In this document: positions 41,493 to 51,300 of the stretch, in pieces
How the letters are laid out: each line of letters opens with the position of its first letter
Position numbering within the stretch: the first letter of the stretch is position 1
Source: Candidatus Obscuribacterales bacterium
Lineage (GTDB): Bacteria; Cyanobacteriota; Vampirovibrionia; Obscuribacterales; Obscuribacteraceae
Assembly (NCBI GenBank): GCA_019745415.1
Contig: JAIETF010000056.1
Location: 1 to 64,000, forward strand
Direction of reading: 5' to 3'
DNA length: 64,000 bases
Program-made: the position numbers and the translations under genes
The notes under the pieces: generated by a model
Database searches by the model: none
The model's input: only the letters and a program-made list of their open reading frames with translations
Told to the model about the DNA's origin: nothing

Positions 41493-41980
41493 AGAATATT
41501 TCCTGAAAGATGAGATTTTGCGTTAGGCCAAGCGAGGATTCCAAAATACCAGTTACTTGGGGTTAGCTTTTTTCGTCCAGATAATTCATCCTGCTGGCGG
41601 CTGGCAATCTAAGACCGAAGACCCTTTCTGATGGCTCTCTTGCGTCTATTGTTGTCGCTTGTGTCAGTGGTTGGCTTGTGGACGGTTTTTTCTAGAATGC
41701 TGGAGTCTTGGGAGATTGGTTGGTTTGAGCAATTATCATATGAATCTTGGACAATATGCTTCAATACCCCTATGGCTTCTTGACTAGTGGGCTCAGTTGC
41801 TTTTCTGTAGTTCTCCTATATCTTGGGTCTGGTTAGTAAAGAATTAGCAGGTTTGGAAGGTTGGCCCGGCTAGCAATGGTTCTTACTTTTCAACTGCTAG
41901 CTTGGAAACGAGAAGTGATCTAATTGGGATCTGATCGAGATCCGGTGGGGCAGTTAGAGCTCTCAAAAGGTGACAAGTTA

Positions 41981-42838
41981 ATGCCTAACATGAAGGGACT
42001 TAGGAAAATGCACAATATCGATGCTGAGACTAGAAGTTTGATCGACAGCCTGAAGATTGCCAGTCCCTGTCCGATGCTCTGGGAGAACATGCTGCAAACC
42101 GGTGACGAAGCAGTGCGCTTTTGTGGTGAGTGCAAGAAGGATGTCTATGATGTCTCCAAGATGAGCGCTGAAAGAACGAGTTTGCTTTTGCAGCGAAACT
42201 GCATTACTGGCGGGTCTTCTTGTATGCAGCTCTATCGCAGAGCGGACGGGACTATTATTACTGACGATTGTCCTGTGGGCTTGCGGCGAGTTCGCGATCT
42301 GTGGAGGCGCGTCAAGTCTTTTGCTGCAGCCTCTTTAGCATTTGGTTTGGCTGCGCTCCCAGGACTAGTGGGAGCGCAGAATGCCTCAGGGCAGTCGAAG
42401 AGCAATGAGAAAGTGCTTTCCAACCCGGAAAAGCTCATGGGCGAACCCACTGTCCTGAGGGGCAAACCCATGATGGGTGGGGCTGTTCGTCCTGTTGACT
42501 GGAATGAAGTAGCGATGAGAGATGCCGGTGTGAAGAAAATCGCCGATCAAATCGAGGCTATCAATAAAAGCAAGGGCGGTGCCCTGAGTCGCGAGGAGAA
42601 ATTGAAAGTGGCTCGTCTGCGCATTCGTATGGCTGAGCAAGCGCAGAAGGCGAAGGTGCCTTACTTTGCTGTCAGTGAACTGGCTCGGTTGCAGACTGAT
42701 GCTGCCTGTATAGGCGATAACGCGCTCATGTCCGATATCATCAAGGCTCGTATCGCAGCTAATGAAGCTCTCCACCTTGATGTCGCATCTTTGCAGAAAG
42801 AGTTGGATGCGCTCAATGCCAAGAAAGGCGAGAAATAG
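41981..42838 (+). CDS. Cys-rich N-domain protein with membrane helix
   Basis: 285 aa from ATG 41981 (AAAGGTGA eight bases upstream; a TTG at 41924 would add 19). Residues about 28-105 hold spaced Cys: SPCPMLWENM, VRFCGECKKDVYDVSKMS, then SCMQLYRRADGTIITDDCPVG. This pattern recurs in small proteins of Planctomycetes, Bacteroidetes and others and probably binds Zn or an iron-sulfur centre. A hydrophobic helix (AAASLAFGLAALPGLVGA) follows, then a helical outer region. Orientation would put the Cys domain in the cytoplasm. The preceding 490 bases (41493-41980) hold nothing recognisable. Confidence 0.7.
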   Translation: MPNMKGLRKMHNIDAETRSLIDSLKIASPCPMLWENMLQTGDEAVRFCGECKKDVYDVSKMSAERTSLLLQRNCITGGSSCMQLYRRADGTIITDDCPVGLRRVRDLWRRVKSFAAASLAFGLAALPGLVGAQNASGQSKSNEKVLSNPEKLMGEPTVLRGKPMMGGAVRPVDWNEVAMRDAGVKKIADQIEAINKSKGGALSREEKLKVARLRIRMAEQAQKAKVPYFAVSELARLQTDAACIGDNALMSDIIKARIAANEALHLDVASLQKELDALNAKKGEK

Positions 42839-42884
42839 AAAATAGACGATGCCGGGCAGAGACCTTCTGTCTGACTGGCTGAAA

Positions 42885-42912
42885 AAAAGGAGAGGCAATC
42901 GCCTCTCCTTTT
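42885..42912. terminator. Bidirectional terminator
   Basis: AAAAGGAGAGGC (42885-42896) pairs with GCCTCTCCTTTT (42901-42912) around AATC. The A and T runs at both ends serve both the gene at 41981 and the convergent aldolase gene. Confidence 0.88.
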
Positions 42913-42942
42913 CTATTTTGTGTTCTTTGATTATCAGAGCGT

Positions 42943-44022
42943 TTAAGCGATGGTTACATCGTCGCAGAGATAAACATCTTGAATGGCGTTGAGCAATTCA
43001 ACGCCGTCTTTCATCGGCTTCTGGAAGGCTTTGCGTCCAGAAATCAGACCCATGCCGCCAGCTCTCTTGTTGATAACAGCAGTCATGATTGCTTGTTCGA
43101 GGTCGTTCTCACCGGAGGGACCGCCGGAGTTGATGAGACCCTGTCTGCCCATGTAGCAGTTGGCTACTTGGTAGCGGGTGAGATCGATCGGGTGATCAGT
43201 GGTGAGTTCGCTGTAAACGCGCTTGTCTGTTTTGCCGAACTTGATGGCGTTGTAGCCGCCGTTGTTTTCGGGCAATTTCTGCTTGATGATGTCGGCTTCG
43301 ATGGTGACGCCAAGGTGGTTGGCCTGACCGGTCAAGTCGGCTGAGACATGATAGTCGGTTTCGCCTTGCTTGAAGCCATTGTTGCGCAGATAGCACCAGA
43401 GAATAGTAGCCATGCCCAGTTCATGGGCTTCGCGGAAGGCGTGGGCGACTTCTTGAATCTGGCGGGCTGATTCGGGCGAACCGAAGTAGATTGTGGCACC
43501 GACTGCAACTGCACCCATATCGTATGCTTGCTTGACGTTTCCAAAGAGAATTTGGTCAAACTTGTTGGGGTACGAAAGGAACTCGTTGTGGTTGATCTTG
43601 ACGATGAAAGGAATCTTGTGGGCATATTTGCGAGCCACAGATCCGAGCACGCCGTAGGTCGAGGCAACAGCGTTACAACCACCTTCTATCGCTAGTTTGA
43701 CGATATTTTCGCCGTCGAAGTAAATCGGATTTTTTGCGAAAGAGGCACCGGCTGAGTGCTCGATACCTTGGTCTACTGGAAGAATTGAGAGGTAGCCGCT
43801 ACCAGCCAGACGACCATGATTGAACAGGGTCTGCAGGCTCTGCAAGACTCTCGGGGAGCGGTCGGAAATCTGGGCGACGCGATCTACGAAGTCACCACCG
43901 GGAAGATGCAAGTGCTCTTTGGCGATGGTGGTGCACTTGTGCTCAAGGTAGAATCCGGCTTGGCTGCCGAGAGCCTTTTCGATTTTGGAAAGTTCTGTCA
44001 TTACTGGCATCTTTGAGACCAT
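42943..44022 (-). CDS. fbaB: Class I fructose-bisphosphate aldolase (FbaB/DhnA type)
   Basis: 359 aa; GGGAGG lies just before ATG 44022, and ATG 44010 is possible. Family marks: [39 protein letters not shown] with a Lys-bearing strand, and [10 protein letters not shown] where the Schiff-base Lys is expected, plus [10 protein letters not shown] for phosphate binding. It cleaves fructose 1,6-bisphosphate in glycolysis/gluconeogenesis. Codons are C-biased as expected of an abundant enzyme, a useful yardstick for the same bias in the Ter-type operon. Confidence 0.92.
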   Translation of the reverse strand: MVSKMPVMTELSKIEKALGSQAGFYLEHKCTTIAKEHLHLPGGDFVDRVAQISDRSPRVLQSLQTLFNHGRLAGSGYLSILPVDQGIEHSAGASFAKNPIYFDGENIVKLAIEGGCNAVASTYGVLGSVARKYAHKIPFIVKINHNEFLSYPNKFDQILFGNVKQAYDMGAVAVGATIYFGSPESARQIQEVAHAFREAHELGMATILWCYLRNNGFKQGETDYHVSADLTGQANHLGVTIEADIIKQKLPENNGGYNAIKFGKTDKRVYSELTTDHPIDLTRYQVANCYMGRQGLINSGGPSGENDLEQAIMTAVINKRAGGMGLISGRKAFQKPMKDGVELLNAIQDVYLCDDVTIA

Positions 44023-44277
44023 TGCCTCCCTTTAGTTTAGCTTGTATGTGAGAATGACTCTTTGACATCAGGTGGCAAAAGTTCCTGGGTGCCAATATCT
44101 TGGACGGATACTTTTGTCGGTCCGGACGCCGGTCTTATGGTGGCAATAATTTAGCAGGTCGGCTGCCTGTATTGGCTAATTACTCAGGAAAGCTCAACAA
44201 TTGTGACTTGATCGATCAGTTTTTCAATTTCTGGGCTAATCAGAATTTGCCAGACTGGGCAGGCCTGACGTCTTTCA

Positions 44278-44742
44278 TTATTCTTGTGGTTGGGAAAGCT
44301 CCAAAAGTACTCCGCCGGTTGCTTTGGGGTGAACGAAGGCGATTTGGGCTCCGCCTGCGCCAATACGTGGCTCGTCGTTAATCAGGCGGGTGTTACTTTG
44401 CTTGAGCAGGTCGAGGTCGGCTTTGATATCTTTGACTCCCAAGCAGATATGGTGCAAACCCGGACCATTTTTGGCCAGGAATTTGCCCACGGGGGTATCG
44501 GGTGAAAGTGGTTCCAAGAGCTCAATATGGGTGTTGCCGGTGCAAAGCTTGGCTACTCTCACGCCTTGTTCCTCAACCACTTCGATGTCAAGCAAGGTTA
44601 GTCCCAGGTTGTCTCTATAAAAGACCAGTGATTCTTCAAGGTTTTCAACAGCAATCGCTATGTGATCCAGTCTTTTGCCGTCTTTAGTTTCATTTTGCCT
44701 GTGCTTCTGCATAAAAGTTTGACCTTTTGGCTTTTCCGGCAT
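44278..44742 (-). CDS. mce: Methylmalonyl-CoA epimerase (VOC/glyoxalase family)
   Basis: 154 aa. VOC fold with metal ligands: RLDHIAIAV (His), HIELLEPL (Glu), GLHHICLGV (His) and LLELSQ (final Glu). The spacing fits methylmalonyl-CoA epimerase, which interconverts the (S)- and (R)-forms between propionyl-CoA carboxylase and methylmalonyl-CoA mutase; neither partner gene is in the window. The ATG overlaps the stop of the upstream gene (TAAATG), so the two are coupled. Confidence 0.85.
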   Translation of the reverse strand: MPEKPKGQTFMQKHRQNETKDGKRLDHIAIAVENLEESLVFYRDNLGLTLLDIEVVEEQGVRVAKLCTGNTHIELLEPLSPDTPVGKFLAKNGPGLHHICLGVKDIKADLDLLKQSNTRLINDEPRIGAGGAQIAFVHPKATGGVLLELSQPQE

Positions 44743-45213
44743 TTATGGGCCGAAGCCTGAGTATTTCTCGAAAGTTTTGTTGACTTTGTTAAAGAGGCGC
44801 AGTGTTGAGAACTGGTCGTACTCTTGCCATGTTGACATCAGCCTTGTTGAGCGTTCGATTAAGGAGACTTGGTCGAACGGGGCCCAAACTTCGCCTCGCC
44901 ACTTGGGATCGTAGTAAAAGCTGGAAATCGCGTCTGTAAGGTTGATAGTGGTGTCTATGTTGAGCAGGAACGGTTGACCGTCGGCGCGGACTGGAAAATA
45001 AATTTCTTCACTAGGTGGCGGCACAAGATTGTCTTCAGCCGGCTGCGGAGCCGCTGGTTCGGGTAAGGTTTCTTTCTTGCTTCCCCAGGCCAGTAGGTTG
45101 TTTTGTCCGGCTGCCTGTGTCTCAGTGGTTGTCATAGTCAAGAGGGTGAAGAGGCTAAAGCAGAGCGAGATTGTTAGTGTTTTGCTCGGCTTCCGGCTTG
45201 CTCTTGTTTTCAC
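44743..45213 (-). CDS. Secreted hypothetical protein upstream of the epimerase
   Basis: 156 aa. Signal peptide: basic start then LTISLCFSLFTLLTM, cleavage near TQAAG. The mature part has a Pro-rich stretch (PEPAAPQPAED), then a compact domain rich in aromatic residues (FYYDPKWRGEVWAPFDQV). No family recognised. It shares TAAATG with the epimerase gene, though a functional link between a secreted protein and the epimerase is not obvious. Confidence 0.65.
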   Translation of the reverse strand: MKTRASRKPSKTLTISLCFSLFTLLTMTTTETQAAGQNNLLAWGSKKETLPEPAAPQPAEDNLVPPPSEEIYFPVRADGQPFLLNIDTTINLTDAISSFYYDPKWRGEVWAPFDQVSLIERSTRLMSTWQEYDQFSTLRLFNKVNKTFEKYSGFGP

Positions 45214-45487
45214 TTCTGCTGTCCGACGTTAGCTGGGATGTCTTGCTCTTCGCCCTTGATTTGAGGCGGAGCGTCAATTATATGCTGTTCTCTTCTATCT
45301 GGCAAAATACCGCTTGGCTAACGAGAGCCGCTAAGGTAAAGGTCTTTCTCAGCCTTCTTTTACTCTCGGGGCTTAAAATCTACTCAGCTTGCCGCTCTAA
45401 ATTAAACGGAGTTGCTAAAAACATCCGCCCACCTTTAGTAAACTTGAGTAGATTAGCGTCTCCTGTTTTATTCAAAGGGCAAGAACG

Positions 45488-47644
45488 ATGACCGAAACGA
45501 ACGCAGTTGTTGACAGACTGGTATTTGTGCAGGGATTGCAAGGAGCCGTCTCCAGACTACCGGGTATTACCCTTAGAGCCGGTCTTCTGCTCAGTTGCAC
45601 CCTTCTGATTGGCGTCACCGGACCGGAGGTTGTCTCTTCTTCCTTCGTCGGCTTACCTGCTGCCCAGGCGCAAGCGGATGGTCTTCCCATTAGAGATTTG
45701 ACCCTGGACGGCAATGGCCAGTTGGTCGTTGTTTTTGGCACTGGGGGAGCCTTTCCTCCATCTCCCAGCATTTCTGAGATGGCCCCGCCCAACAAGAGGT
45801 TGGTGATTGATTTTCATGATGCTGGTTTTGACGGCGCTGTGCCCAGTGGCGATGTTCTGACCGGTCGTTTTGTCGGAGCAATTCCTTCGGTGAAGGCTTT
45901 CCGCTGTTCTGCGGTTAAGGGGGTAAAGGGTTCTATCGCCAGGCTCATTCTCGAGCTTGATGATGCCTCCGATTTGAAAGCGAGAGTAGCAAAAGTTGAA
46001 GAGGGGGCAGTGACAATCTCTTTCACTGGCGGGCGCAGTGGTTCTCAAACAGCGACTACTGCTTCCTCAAGCGGTGTCGCCGGTGGTGCGGCGACGGCGG
46101 GTTCTTCTCAGTCGAGCGCTGACGCCTATGATGCCTACTATAATCAATTTCGCCAACAGAAAGAAGCCGACAACACAATCAGCAATGAGTGGACAGCGCG
46201 CAAAGGAAACCTTTCTGAAGTTGGCGGCAAAATGGCTATTAAGCCTATCACCAATGTCTCTAATTGGATGGGTTCCTTCTGGAAGAAAGACAAGCCGGAT
46301 GCCGCGGCTCCAAGCGAACCTCTTGTTGAGAAAACAGCAGTCGAGAAGCCTGCAAAAGAAAAGTTCGGTTCTGCTGGCTTGCCTCAGATCTCTAACCAAG
46401 CAGCGGAAGCTGTAGCTAAAGATGCCGAGACTTCGTCCAAGACCGGCGGTGTCTCCGGTATGACCGAGGCTGCTGCCGGCAAAGCTAAGGCCGCGGCCGC
46501 CATGCTGACCAAAGGCATGAAAATTTGGAAGCGTAAAGGCGGAGAGCAGCCGGCGGCGCAATCGCAAACTCAAGAGCAGACTCAAGAAGCAAGTCAGAAG
46601 AGCTTCACTCAGCCTGTGGCGAGTTTATCCAATGCCAATTCTTCTAATCTGAATTCAGGGACCCCCTCTATCACTGCTCAAGCTTCTGGTGGTCAGGCTA
46701 AAGCTCCTGAAGAGACCACCCTGGCGGAAGAACCGAGCAGCGCCAAGGCGTCAGAGTCTGATACCGGTAGCGGTGGCTGGGGGGAATGGGGTGCTCAGTC
46801 TGGATCGGCTAAAAGTCCTGATACTGCTAGTGGTGGCGGTGCCGTGACTTCTTTGGCTTCTGCCGCTCCTGCTTCTAATGCGGCAGCGTCTTCCTCTTCC
46901 TCTTCTTCTGAATCTCAGCCTGCCTCGACTGGCTCTGAAGAGGCAACGCCAACCCAGCACACTCTGAAAAATAAGAGCAGCGAACCAGTAGAGAAAGCTC
47001 CGGAGAAAGAGGCGCCGGCAGAAGCAGTCGAGCCCGCCGAGGCGGTTCCATCCAGCGGTGATTCACCAAGAATCCAAGCGCGCAAACTCTATAACAAGGC
47101 TCAGTTGCAGCATCTGTCCGGTAATCTTGATGGTGCGATCGCCGGCTATAAAGCGGCTGTTGCCGCTGATTCGGAGTTGGGCCCAGCGTATTGCAACTTG
47201 GGGTTGGCCTATAACCAGATGCACAATTATCATGAAGCTTTGGAAGCCTTCCGTAAGGCATTGGCATGCAATGCCAGTGATGCTATCGCTTATAACGGCA
47301 TCGGCGCAGCGCTGAAGGCTCAGAAAGATATCGCCGGTGCCGCTAAGAACTGGCAAACAGCGGTAAAGCTCAATCCTAAGCTCGGTGTGGCGCATTACAA
47401 TCTAGGCACTGCTTACGAGCAGCAAGGCGAATTCGATAAAGCTCTTGCCTCTTATCAGGCTTCAGTCAAATGTGATTCACGCATGGGCGAGGCTCACTAT
47501 CGCATTGGTTTGATCTTGCAAAAGCAGAAGCGTCTTAGCGAGGCTCGGCATCATTTCGAGCTTGCCCTCAAGCTATCTGGCAAGTCTGAATACTCCGATG
47601 ATGCTAGGCAGAGATTGGCTTTGCTTGAGAAGGCCGCTAAATAA
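45488..47644 (+). CDS. AMIN-like domain plus TPR cell-envelope protein
   Basis: 718 aa, AAAGGGC before the ATG. N-terminal signal or anchor (LRAGLLLSCTLLIGVTGP), then an AMIN-like beta domain (IRDLTLDGNGQLVVVFGTGG ... KRLVIDFHDAGF ... VKAFRCSAVK ... SIARLILELDDASDLKARV), as in pilus and amidase proteins that bind peptidoglycan. A ~340-residue Ser/Ala/Gln-rich disordered region follows, then about five TPRs (AQLQHLSGNLDGAIAGYKAA, NLGLAYNQMHNYHEALEAFR, GAALKAQKDIAGAAKNWQTA). It probably links envelope assembly or type IV pilus machinery to partner proteins. Confidence 0.75.
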   Translation: MTETNAVVDRLVFVQGLQGAVSRLPGITLRAGLLLSCTLLIGVTGPEVVSSSFVGLPAAQAQADGLPIRDLTLDGNGQLVVVFGTGGAFPPSPSISEMAPPNKRLVIDFHDAGFDGAVPSGDVLTGRFVGAIPSVKAFRCSAVKGVKGSIARLILELDDASDLKARVAKVEEGAVTISFTGGRSGSQTATTASSSGVAGGAATAGSSQSSADAYDAYYNQFRQQKEADNTISNEWTARKGNLSEVGGKMAIKPITNVSNWMGSFWKKDKPDAAAPSEPLVEKTAVEKPAKEKFGSAGLPQISNQAAEAVAKDAETSSKTGGVSGMTEAAAGKAKAAAAMLTKGMKIWKRKGGEQPAAQSQTQEQTQEASQKSFTQPVASLSNANSSNLNSGTPSITAQASGGQAKAPEETTLAEEPSSAKASESDTGSGGWGEWGAQSGSAKSPDTASGGGAVTSLASAAPASNAAASSSSSSSESQPASTGSEEATPTQHTLKNKSSEPVEKAPEKEAPAEAVEPAEAVPSSGDSPRIQARKLYNKAQLQHLSGNLDGAIAGYKAAVAADSELGPAYCNLGLAYNQMHNYHEALEAFRKALACNASDAIAYNGIGAALKAQKDIAGAAKNWQTAVKLNPKLGVAHYNLGTAYEQQGEFDKALASYQASVKCDSRMGEAHYRIGLILQKQKRLSEARHHFELALKLSGKSEYSDDARQRLALLEKAAK

Positions 47645-47664
47645 ATCCCTTGTTTGTGGGTCTG

Positions 47665-48135
47665 TTAGCCTTGCTTGATTTTCTCCACCACAGAGGTGGT
47701 GCTCTTGGCGGGGACGAGTGAGAGTAGTCGTACTTCTCCGCCGAATGCTTCAACTACAGGGGTTTCGGCTAATTTTTCCTTGGTGTAGTCAGCCCCTTTG
47801 ACGTGAATCATGGGGCGGGCCGCTTGCAGAAATTCCACCGGTGTATCTTCGCTGAAGATATAGACATAGTCGACGCTTCTTAAGTGGGTCAGCATTTCGG
47901 CTCGGTCTGCTTGATTGTTGATTGGTCTACTTTCGCCCTTCAGCCTTTTCACAGAGTCATCGCTGTTAAGACCAACCACTAGAACATCGCCTAGTTTTCG
48001 AGCCTCTGCTAGTATGCGTGCGTGTCCCACATGTAAGATGTCAAAGCAGCCATTGGTAGTGACGAGTTTTTTGCCTTCTTGCTTGAGCTTCTCTGAGAGT
48101 TGTCTTAATTCATCTAATGCGAGTACTTTGCTCAT
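47665..48135 (-). CDS. Cytidylyl/adenylyltransferase, HldE C-terminal (RfaE2) type
   Basis: 156 aa from ATG 48135 (a TTG four codons earlier is possible). Nucleotidyltransferase motifs: TTNGCFDILHVGH (HxGH), GLNSDDSVKRLKG, ADRAEMLTHLRSVDYV and KGADYTKE. It matches the ADP-heptose synthase half (RfaE2) rather than the kinase half, which is absent here. The product would be an ADP- or related nucleotide-activated sugar for envelope glycans. Confidence 0.88.
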   Translation of the reverse strand: MSKVLALDELRQLSEKLKQEGKKLVTTNGCFDILHVGHARILAEARKLGDVLVVGLNSDDSVKRLKGESRPINNQADRAEMLTHLRSVDYVYIFSEDTPVEFLQAARPMIHVKGADYTKEKLAETPVVEAFGGEVRLLSLVPAKSTTSVVEKIKQG

Positions 48136-48486
48136 TTTCTTTCCCAACTGGTTTTCTCTTCTTGCAAAAGTTTAGCAATTCAAGAGCTGTTGCATCCAGT
48201 GATAGCGCTAGCTAAGTTACTGAGTAACATATTAAATGCTCATGATTAATAAAAGAGACTAAGTATAAGAAGCACTCTTGGTCGTTCTTCTAGGATCCCT
48301 TACTTGCTTCTATCTTGAGATTTACTTTACGGTGAAGCAGTTGTTTATCTTCTCAATCTAACTGGGTCTCTTTCCGAACAGGTAATGCTCCGTAGCTATT
48401 TTCGCGCTCTCTCTAGTCTCTTTCGAGGCGAGTGTGCGGCAACGGCTGTTGATCTCTAGGAACGACCTCTAACTTGTGAGACTGCT

Positions 48487-49668
48487 ATGAACCAAAACGA
48501 AACCGTCATCACCATCACCGATGCCGCTGCCGCCGCCTCGGGTGGTTGCAGTTCTTGCCAAGGGTCCTGTGCCGGCGCTTGCGCTGGTTACCCCTATGTT
48601 TGTCTCGACATCCGTGCTCAGAAGCCGGCCTCGCTGCGCAGTTTGAGCCGTCGTCTTGGTGACTTCACCATCGAAACAAGGAAGATTCTCACCACCTTGC
48701 CTGGTGTCGAGGGTCCCTTTGCCGACGAAGACGACTACATGAAACGCGCTGTTGTGGAAGTGGACACCGAAGTACGGGTCTACAAGATCAAGGGTCATGT
48801 CGGCGAGATCATCGTGCCGACGGCCTACGACCTTGACCCGGTCCGCTCCCTCCGCCAGCAAATCGAAGATCTGCCGTCTGATGCTGCTCCTCAGTCGCGC
48901 ACCGATCTTCTCGGTCATCTGGCAACTCATCCCTATGGCGACCGCTTCCTGCCGGAAGACATCGTCGCTCATCTGGATGAGTGCCCGGATGCTCGATACT
49001 TTGGCACCATCTACATGCTCAACCAGAGTAACCACCTGGAGCTTTGGCTGCGACTCTCCTACGACCGCAACTTCGTTTCTTCCGCATCGGTCAAGCCCAA
49101 CGGCGACATCATGTTCTATCGTGGCAAGAAGGATATCTTCCTGCGCGACAACGTGTTTCACGAGTGGAGCCATCGACTGGAGCAGAAGTTTCCGGCGCTG
49201 TCCAAGTGCTGGGCCGACACTCTGGAGCTGGAGAATGGTTGGGTGCCCCGCACCTATGCCTTCCGCAGCTACGAAGAGCATTTCGCCGTAATTGCCGAGC
49301 CGATTCTGGCTCTTGATTGCGGGCGCTTCCTGGAGGCGGCTAATAATGCCCCCCTGCGTGTGGTTGTCTGGTTGGCCGGTCTCAAGAAGGCTCTCGTCGA
49401 GTCTCTCGAGTCGCGCCCCAGCTGCTATCACGTGCTCTACTGCGAGCGGGCGCGCTATGGTCTGGAAGTGCTCAAGCCGAAGGCGCTGGAGTATCTCAAG
49501 GGCGCCAAATCCAGGGCGGAGCAGGAGGTGGAGTCGGCTCGCAAGGCTGTCGCTGAAAACCCCAGCGACAACCATCGCAACTGGCTGTCGCGTGCCGAAA
49601 AGCTCCTGCCCGAGGCTGAAGAGAAAGCGGCTCGCGTTGCTGCTTTCCTCAACACCTGGCTGGTCTGA
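48487..49668 (+). CDS. HExxH metalloprotease-like protein with Cys-rich N-terminus
   Basis: 393 aa. Residues about 20-40 are unusually Cys/Gly-rich (GGCSSCQGSCAGACAGYPYVC). The middle has a zincin-type motif FHEWSHRLEQ and, ~45 residues on, YEEHFAVIAEP, where the Glu could be the third ligand (gluzincin-like). The C-terminal third is a charged coiled coil (AKSRAEQEVESARKAVAENP, LPEAEEKAARVAAFL). C-ending codons are strong, as in the Ter-type operon. It could be a protease active only under stress. The 340 bases upstream (48148-48486) show no clear element beyond AT-rich sequence. Confidence 0.7.
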   Translation: MNQNETVITITDAAAAASGGCSSCQGSCAGACAGYPYVCLDIRAQKPASLRSLSRRLGDFTIETRKILTTLPGVEGPFADEDDYMKRAVVEVDTEVRVYKIKGHVGEIIVPTAYDLDPVRSLRQQIEDLPSDAAPQSRTDLLGHLATHPYGDRFLPEDIVAHLDECPDARYFGTIYMLNQSNHLELWLRLSYDRNFVSSASVKPNGDIMFYRGKKDIFLRDNVFHEWSHRLEQKFPALSKCWADTLELENGWVPRTYAFRSYEEHFAVIAEPILALDCGRFLEAANNAPLRVVVWLAGLKKALVESLESRPSCYHVLYCERARYGLEVLKPKALEYLKGAKSRAEQEVESARKAVAENPSDNHRNWLSRAEKLLPEAEEKAARVAAFLNTWLV

Positions 49669-49689
49669 CTTCTCCAAAGTCTAACCGGC

Positions 49690-50400
49690 AACTTAGAAGA
49701 AGAGGGATAAAGTGGGAAGGCGCAAGCTTTCCTTCTTAGCTCTCTTTCTTCTTTCTTTTCTTTAAGATACTGTGCCATATAATAGAAAGTGGATGCGGCT
49801 ATCTTTTCTTGTTTGGTAGCTTGTTTCTAAGCCTAATTTCATTGACCCTTCGTAACTTGCCCTTGTCAGCCGTTCTCATCAGCCATATGCTCTATTGCAT
49901 GTGTTCTCAGCCTTCTAGCAATGCTATACCAAGAACTCACAGGTGCGCCCCTCTGTGTCTGTTCTTGGTTATGAGCATGTCTATGGCAATGAATATGCCC
50001 GGTTGGGCATAGACTAAGTTTTTGCGGCAGTACCGCTCTCAAAATCACATAGCATTTGATGCTTGCAGGGAAGCAGGACATTTGAGCAGCTTGGTTTGAC
50101 AATCTGTTCTTTTGTTCTGCTTCTCTTTGGTATCGTATTTGGTGTCAAAATTAGCACATCTCTGCTAGCCTGGTTTTGGGCGTGTTTAGCCCCGTATGCG
50201 GGATTTCATCGCTGCGGCGGCCTGGAAGGAGAGAAACTTAAGCTGGGGCTGCTTAATTTTAATTGCGGTCTTATCGATTGCGCCGTTATGGTGTCGGGAA
50301 ACAATCAGTTTTCTAGATACAGGAAGCGAACAGCAACAATCTCAAGACAGTCAGATCAGCTGAGTATTCAATTTTCTAACCGCTTATCAGAGAGGTGCAG
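49690..50400. other. 731-base intergenic region
   Basis: Near the start a GGAAGGC-GCAA-GCTTTCC hairpin (about 49712-49729) followed by a T/C-rich run may terminate the upstream gene. CCAAGAAC and GTTCTTGG near 49929-49969 can form an imperfect hairpin. I see no credible gene; the open frames here lack ribosome-binding sites and domain character. Confidence 0.4.
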
Positions 50401-51123
50401 ATGTATACGGCAAAAATGCGAATCATTGGTTTACGAGAACGCCCCTGGGTGCGCAAGTCTACCCAACACGCTTTAGGGCGTTTTTGTCGAGACGAAGAAT
50501 CGGGCATCTATTTTGAAGAGAGTATGAATGCCGAGCACAGAGATCTAATCTGTCAGGCTATTGCCTGGGTACCCGCTCCTCTGCTCGAGAATGCCCGTGA
50601 ATTGGGCTTGACGATGACCAGTTGCTCAGGGCTTACGCCGGCTGGCAACAGTGCCACAACCTACGCCGATTTCAATAGCCACAGTAAGGCCGGCATCTCA
50701 CCGCATATCGTCATGGGGGGACCTAGTTTAGAGCCCGATTTCGTTTTGCCTCATCTCGTTCATGAACTCAGCCATCTCTATTTTTCCAACCTGTCCTCTC
50801 ATCTTAGGGGACTCTGGCTAGATTTGCTGGCCAGGCAAGAGCGAGACGAGCAAGGTATCGAGACCGCTGAAGTGACCAGATATGCCCAGAGTTTCAAGTC
50901 TAGTTTCTTAGCCTGCCGTCTGGCTGAGAGTGCGAGCGATTACTGTCGCCGTGATGCATCTCTCAAGTGTTACGCGGCTGAATCGTTCTGTGAGACCGTA
51001 GCTTGTCTGGTTTGCCCATGGTATCTGGACAATATTTGTTCGGTCGACTTGGCTGAGAGACGACTTATTCTTGCCCAGATGGGCCTTCCCTTGGCGCCAG
51101 TTCGCGCTAGGCTGGTTGCCTGA
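50401..51123 (+). CDS. HExxH metalloprotease-like protein
   Basis: 240 aa from ATG 50401, with AGAGAGG six bases upstream. A zincin motif LVHELSHLYFSN lies near residue 120, and a downstream YAAESFCETVACLVCPW could supply the third ligand Glu, as in gluzincins. The rest is helical with several Cys near the C-terminus. No signal peptide. It is unlike the HEWSH protein at 48487 outside the motif. A terminator follows at 51136. Whether it is an active protease is unknown. Confidence 0.65.
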   Translation: MYTAKMRIIGLRERPWVRKSTQHALGRFCRDEESGIYFEESMNAEHRDLICQAIAWVPAPLLENARELGLTMTSCSGLTPAGNSATTYADFNSHSKAGISPHIVMGGPSLEPDFVLPHLVHELSHLYFSNLSSHLRGLWLDLLARQERDEQGIETAEVTRYAQSFKSSFLACRLAESASDYCRRDASLKCYAAESFCETVACLVCPWYLDNICSVDLAERRLILAQMGLPLAPVRARLVA

Positions 51124-51135
51124 TTTGAGGCTAGA

Positions 51136-51164
51136 GGCGGGGGAGAAATTCCCCGTCTTTTTTT
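51136..51164 (+). terminator. Terminator of the gene at 50401
   Basis: GGCGGGG (51136-51142) pairs with CCCCGTC (51151-51157, one G-T), followed by a T7 run. Confidence 0.85.
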
Positions 51165-51223
51165 GCTTTAAGTTGCCAAGGGGATGGTTCTTTTGAGATT
51201 TACCCAAGTCGGCTGATGGCGCG

Positions 51224-51300
51224 GTTGACGTAATCAACGTAAAGGCTGACCGGGCAAAGGTTGAAAGCCCCTAAGTCAGGTGCAGCAAAAGTTTTACCTG
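51224..51300 (+). ncRNA. Candidate structured RNA with alternative hairpins
   Basis: In the 448-base gap before the M17_N-like operon three hairpins are packed together. GTTGA/TCAAC (51224-51238) is first. CTGAC/GTCAG (51246-51250 with 51275-51279) encloses GGGC/GCCC (51252-51255 with 51267-51270). CAGGT/ACCTG (51277-51281 with 51296-51300) overlaps the second by three bases, so the two exclude each other. This switch-like layout suggests a leader RNA. It fits no riboswitch class I know. Confidence 0.35.

Noticed and set aside
50063-50476. 137-codon plus-strand frame upstream of the HExxH gene at 50401
   Set aside because: No ribosome-binding site and it overlaps the real gene; composition is not protein-like beyond a chance hydrophobic run.
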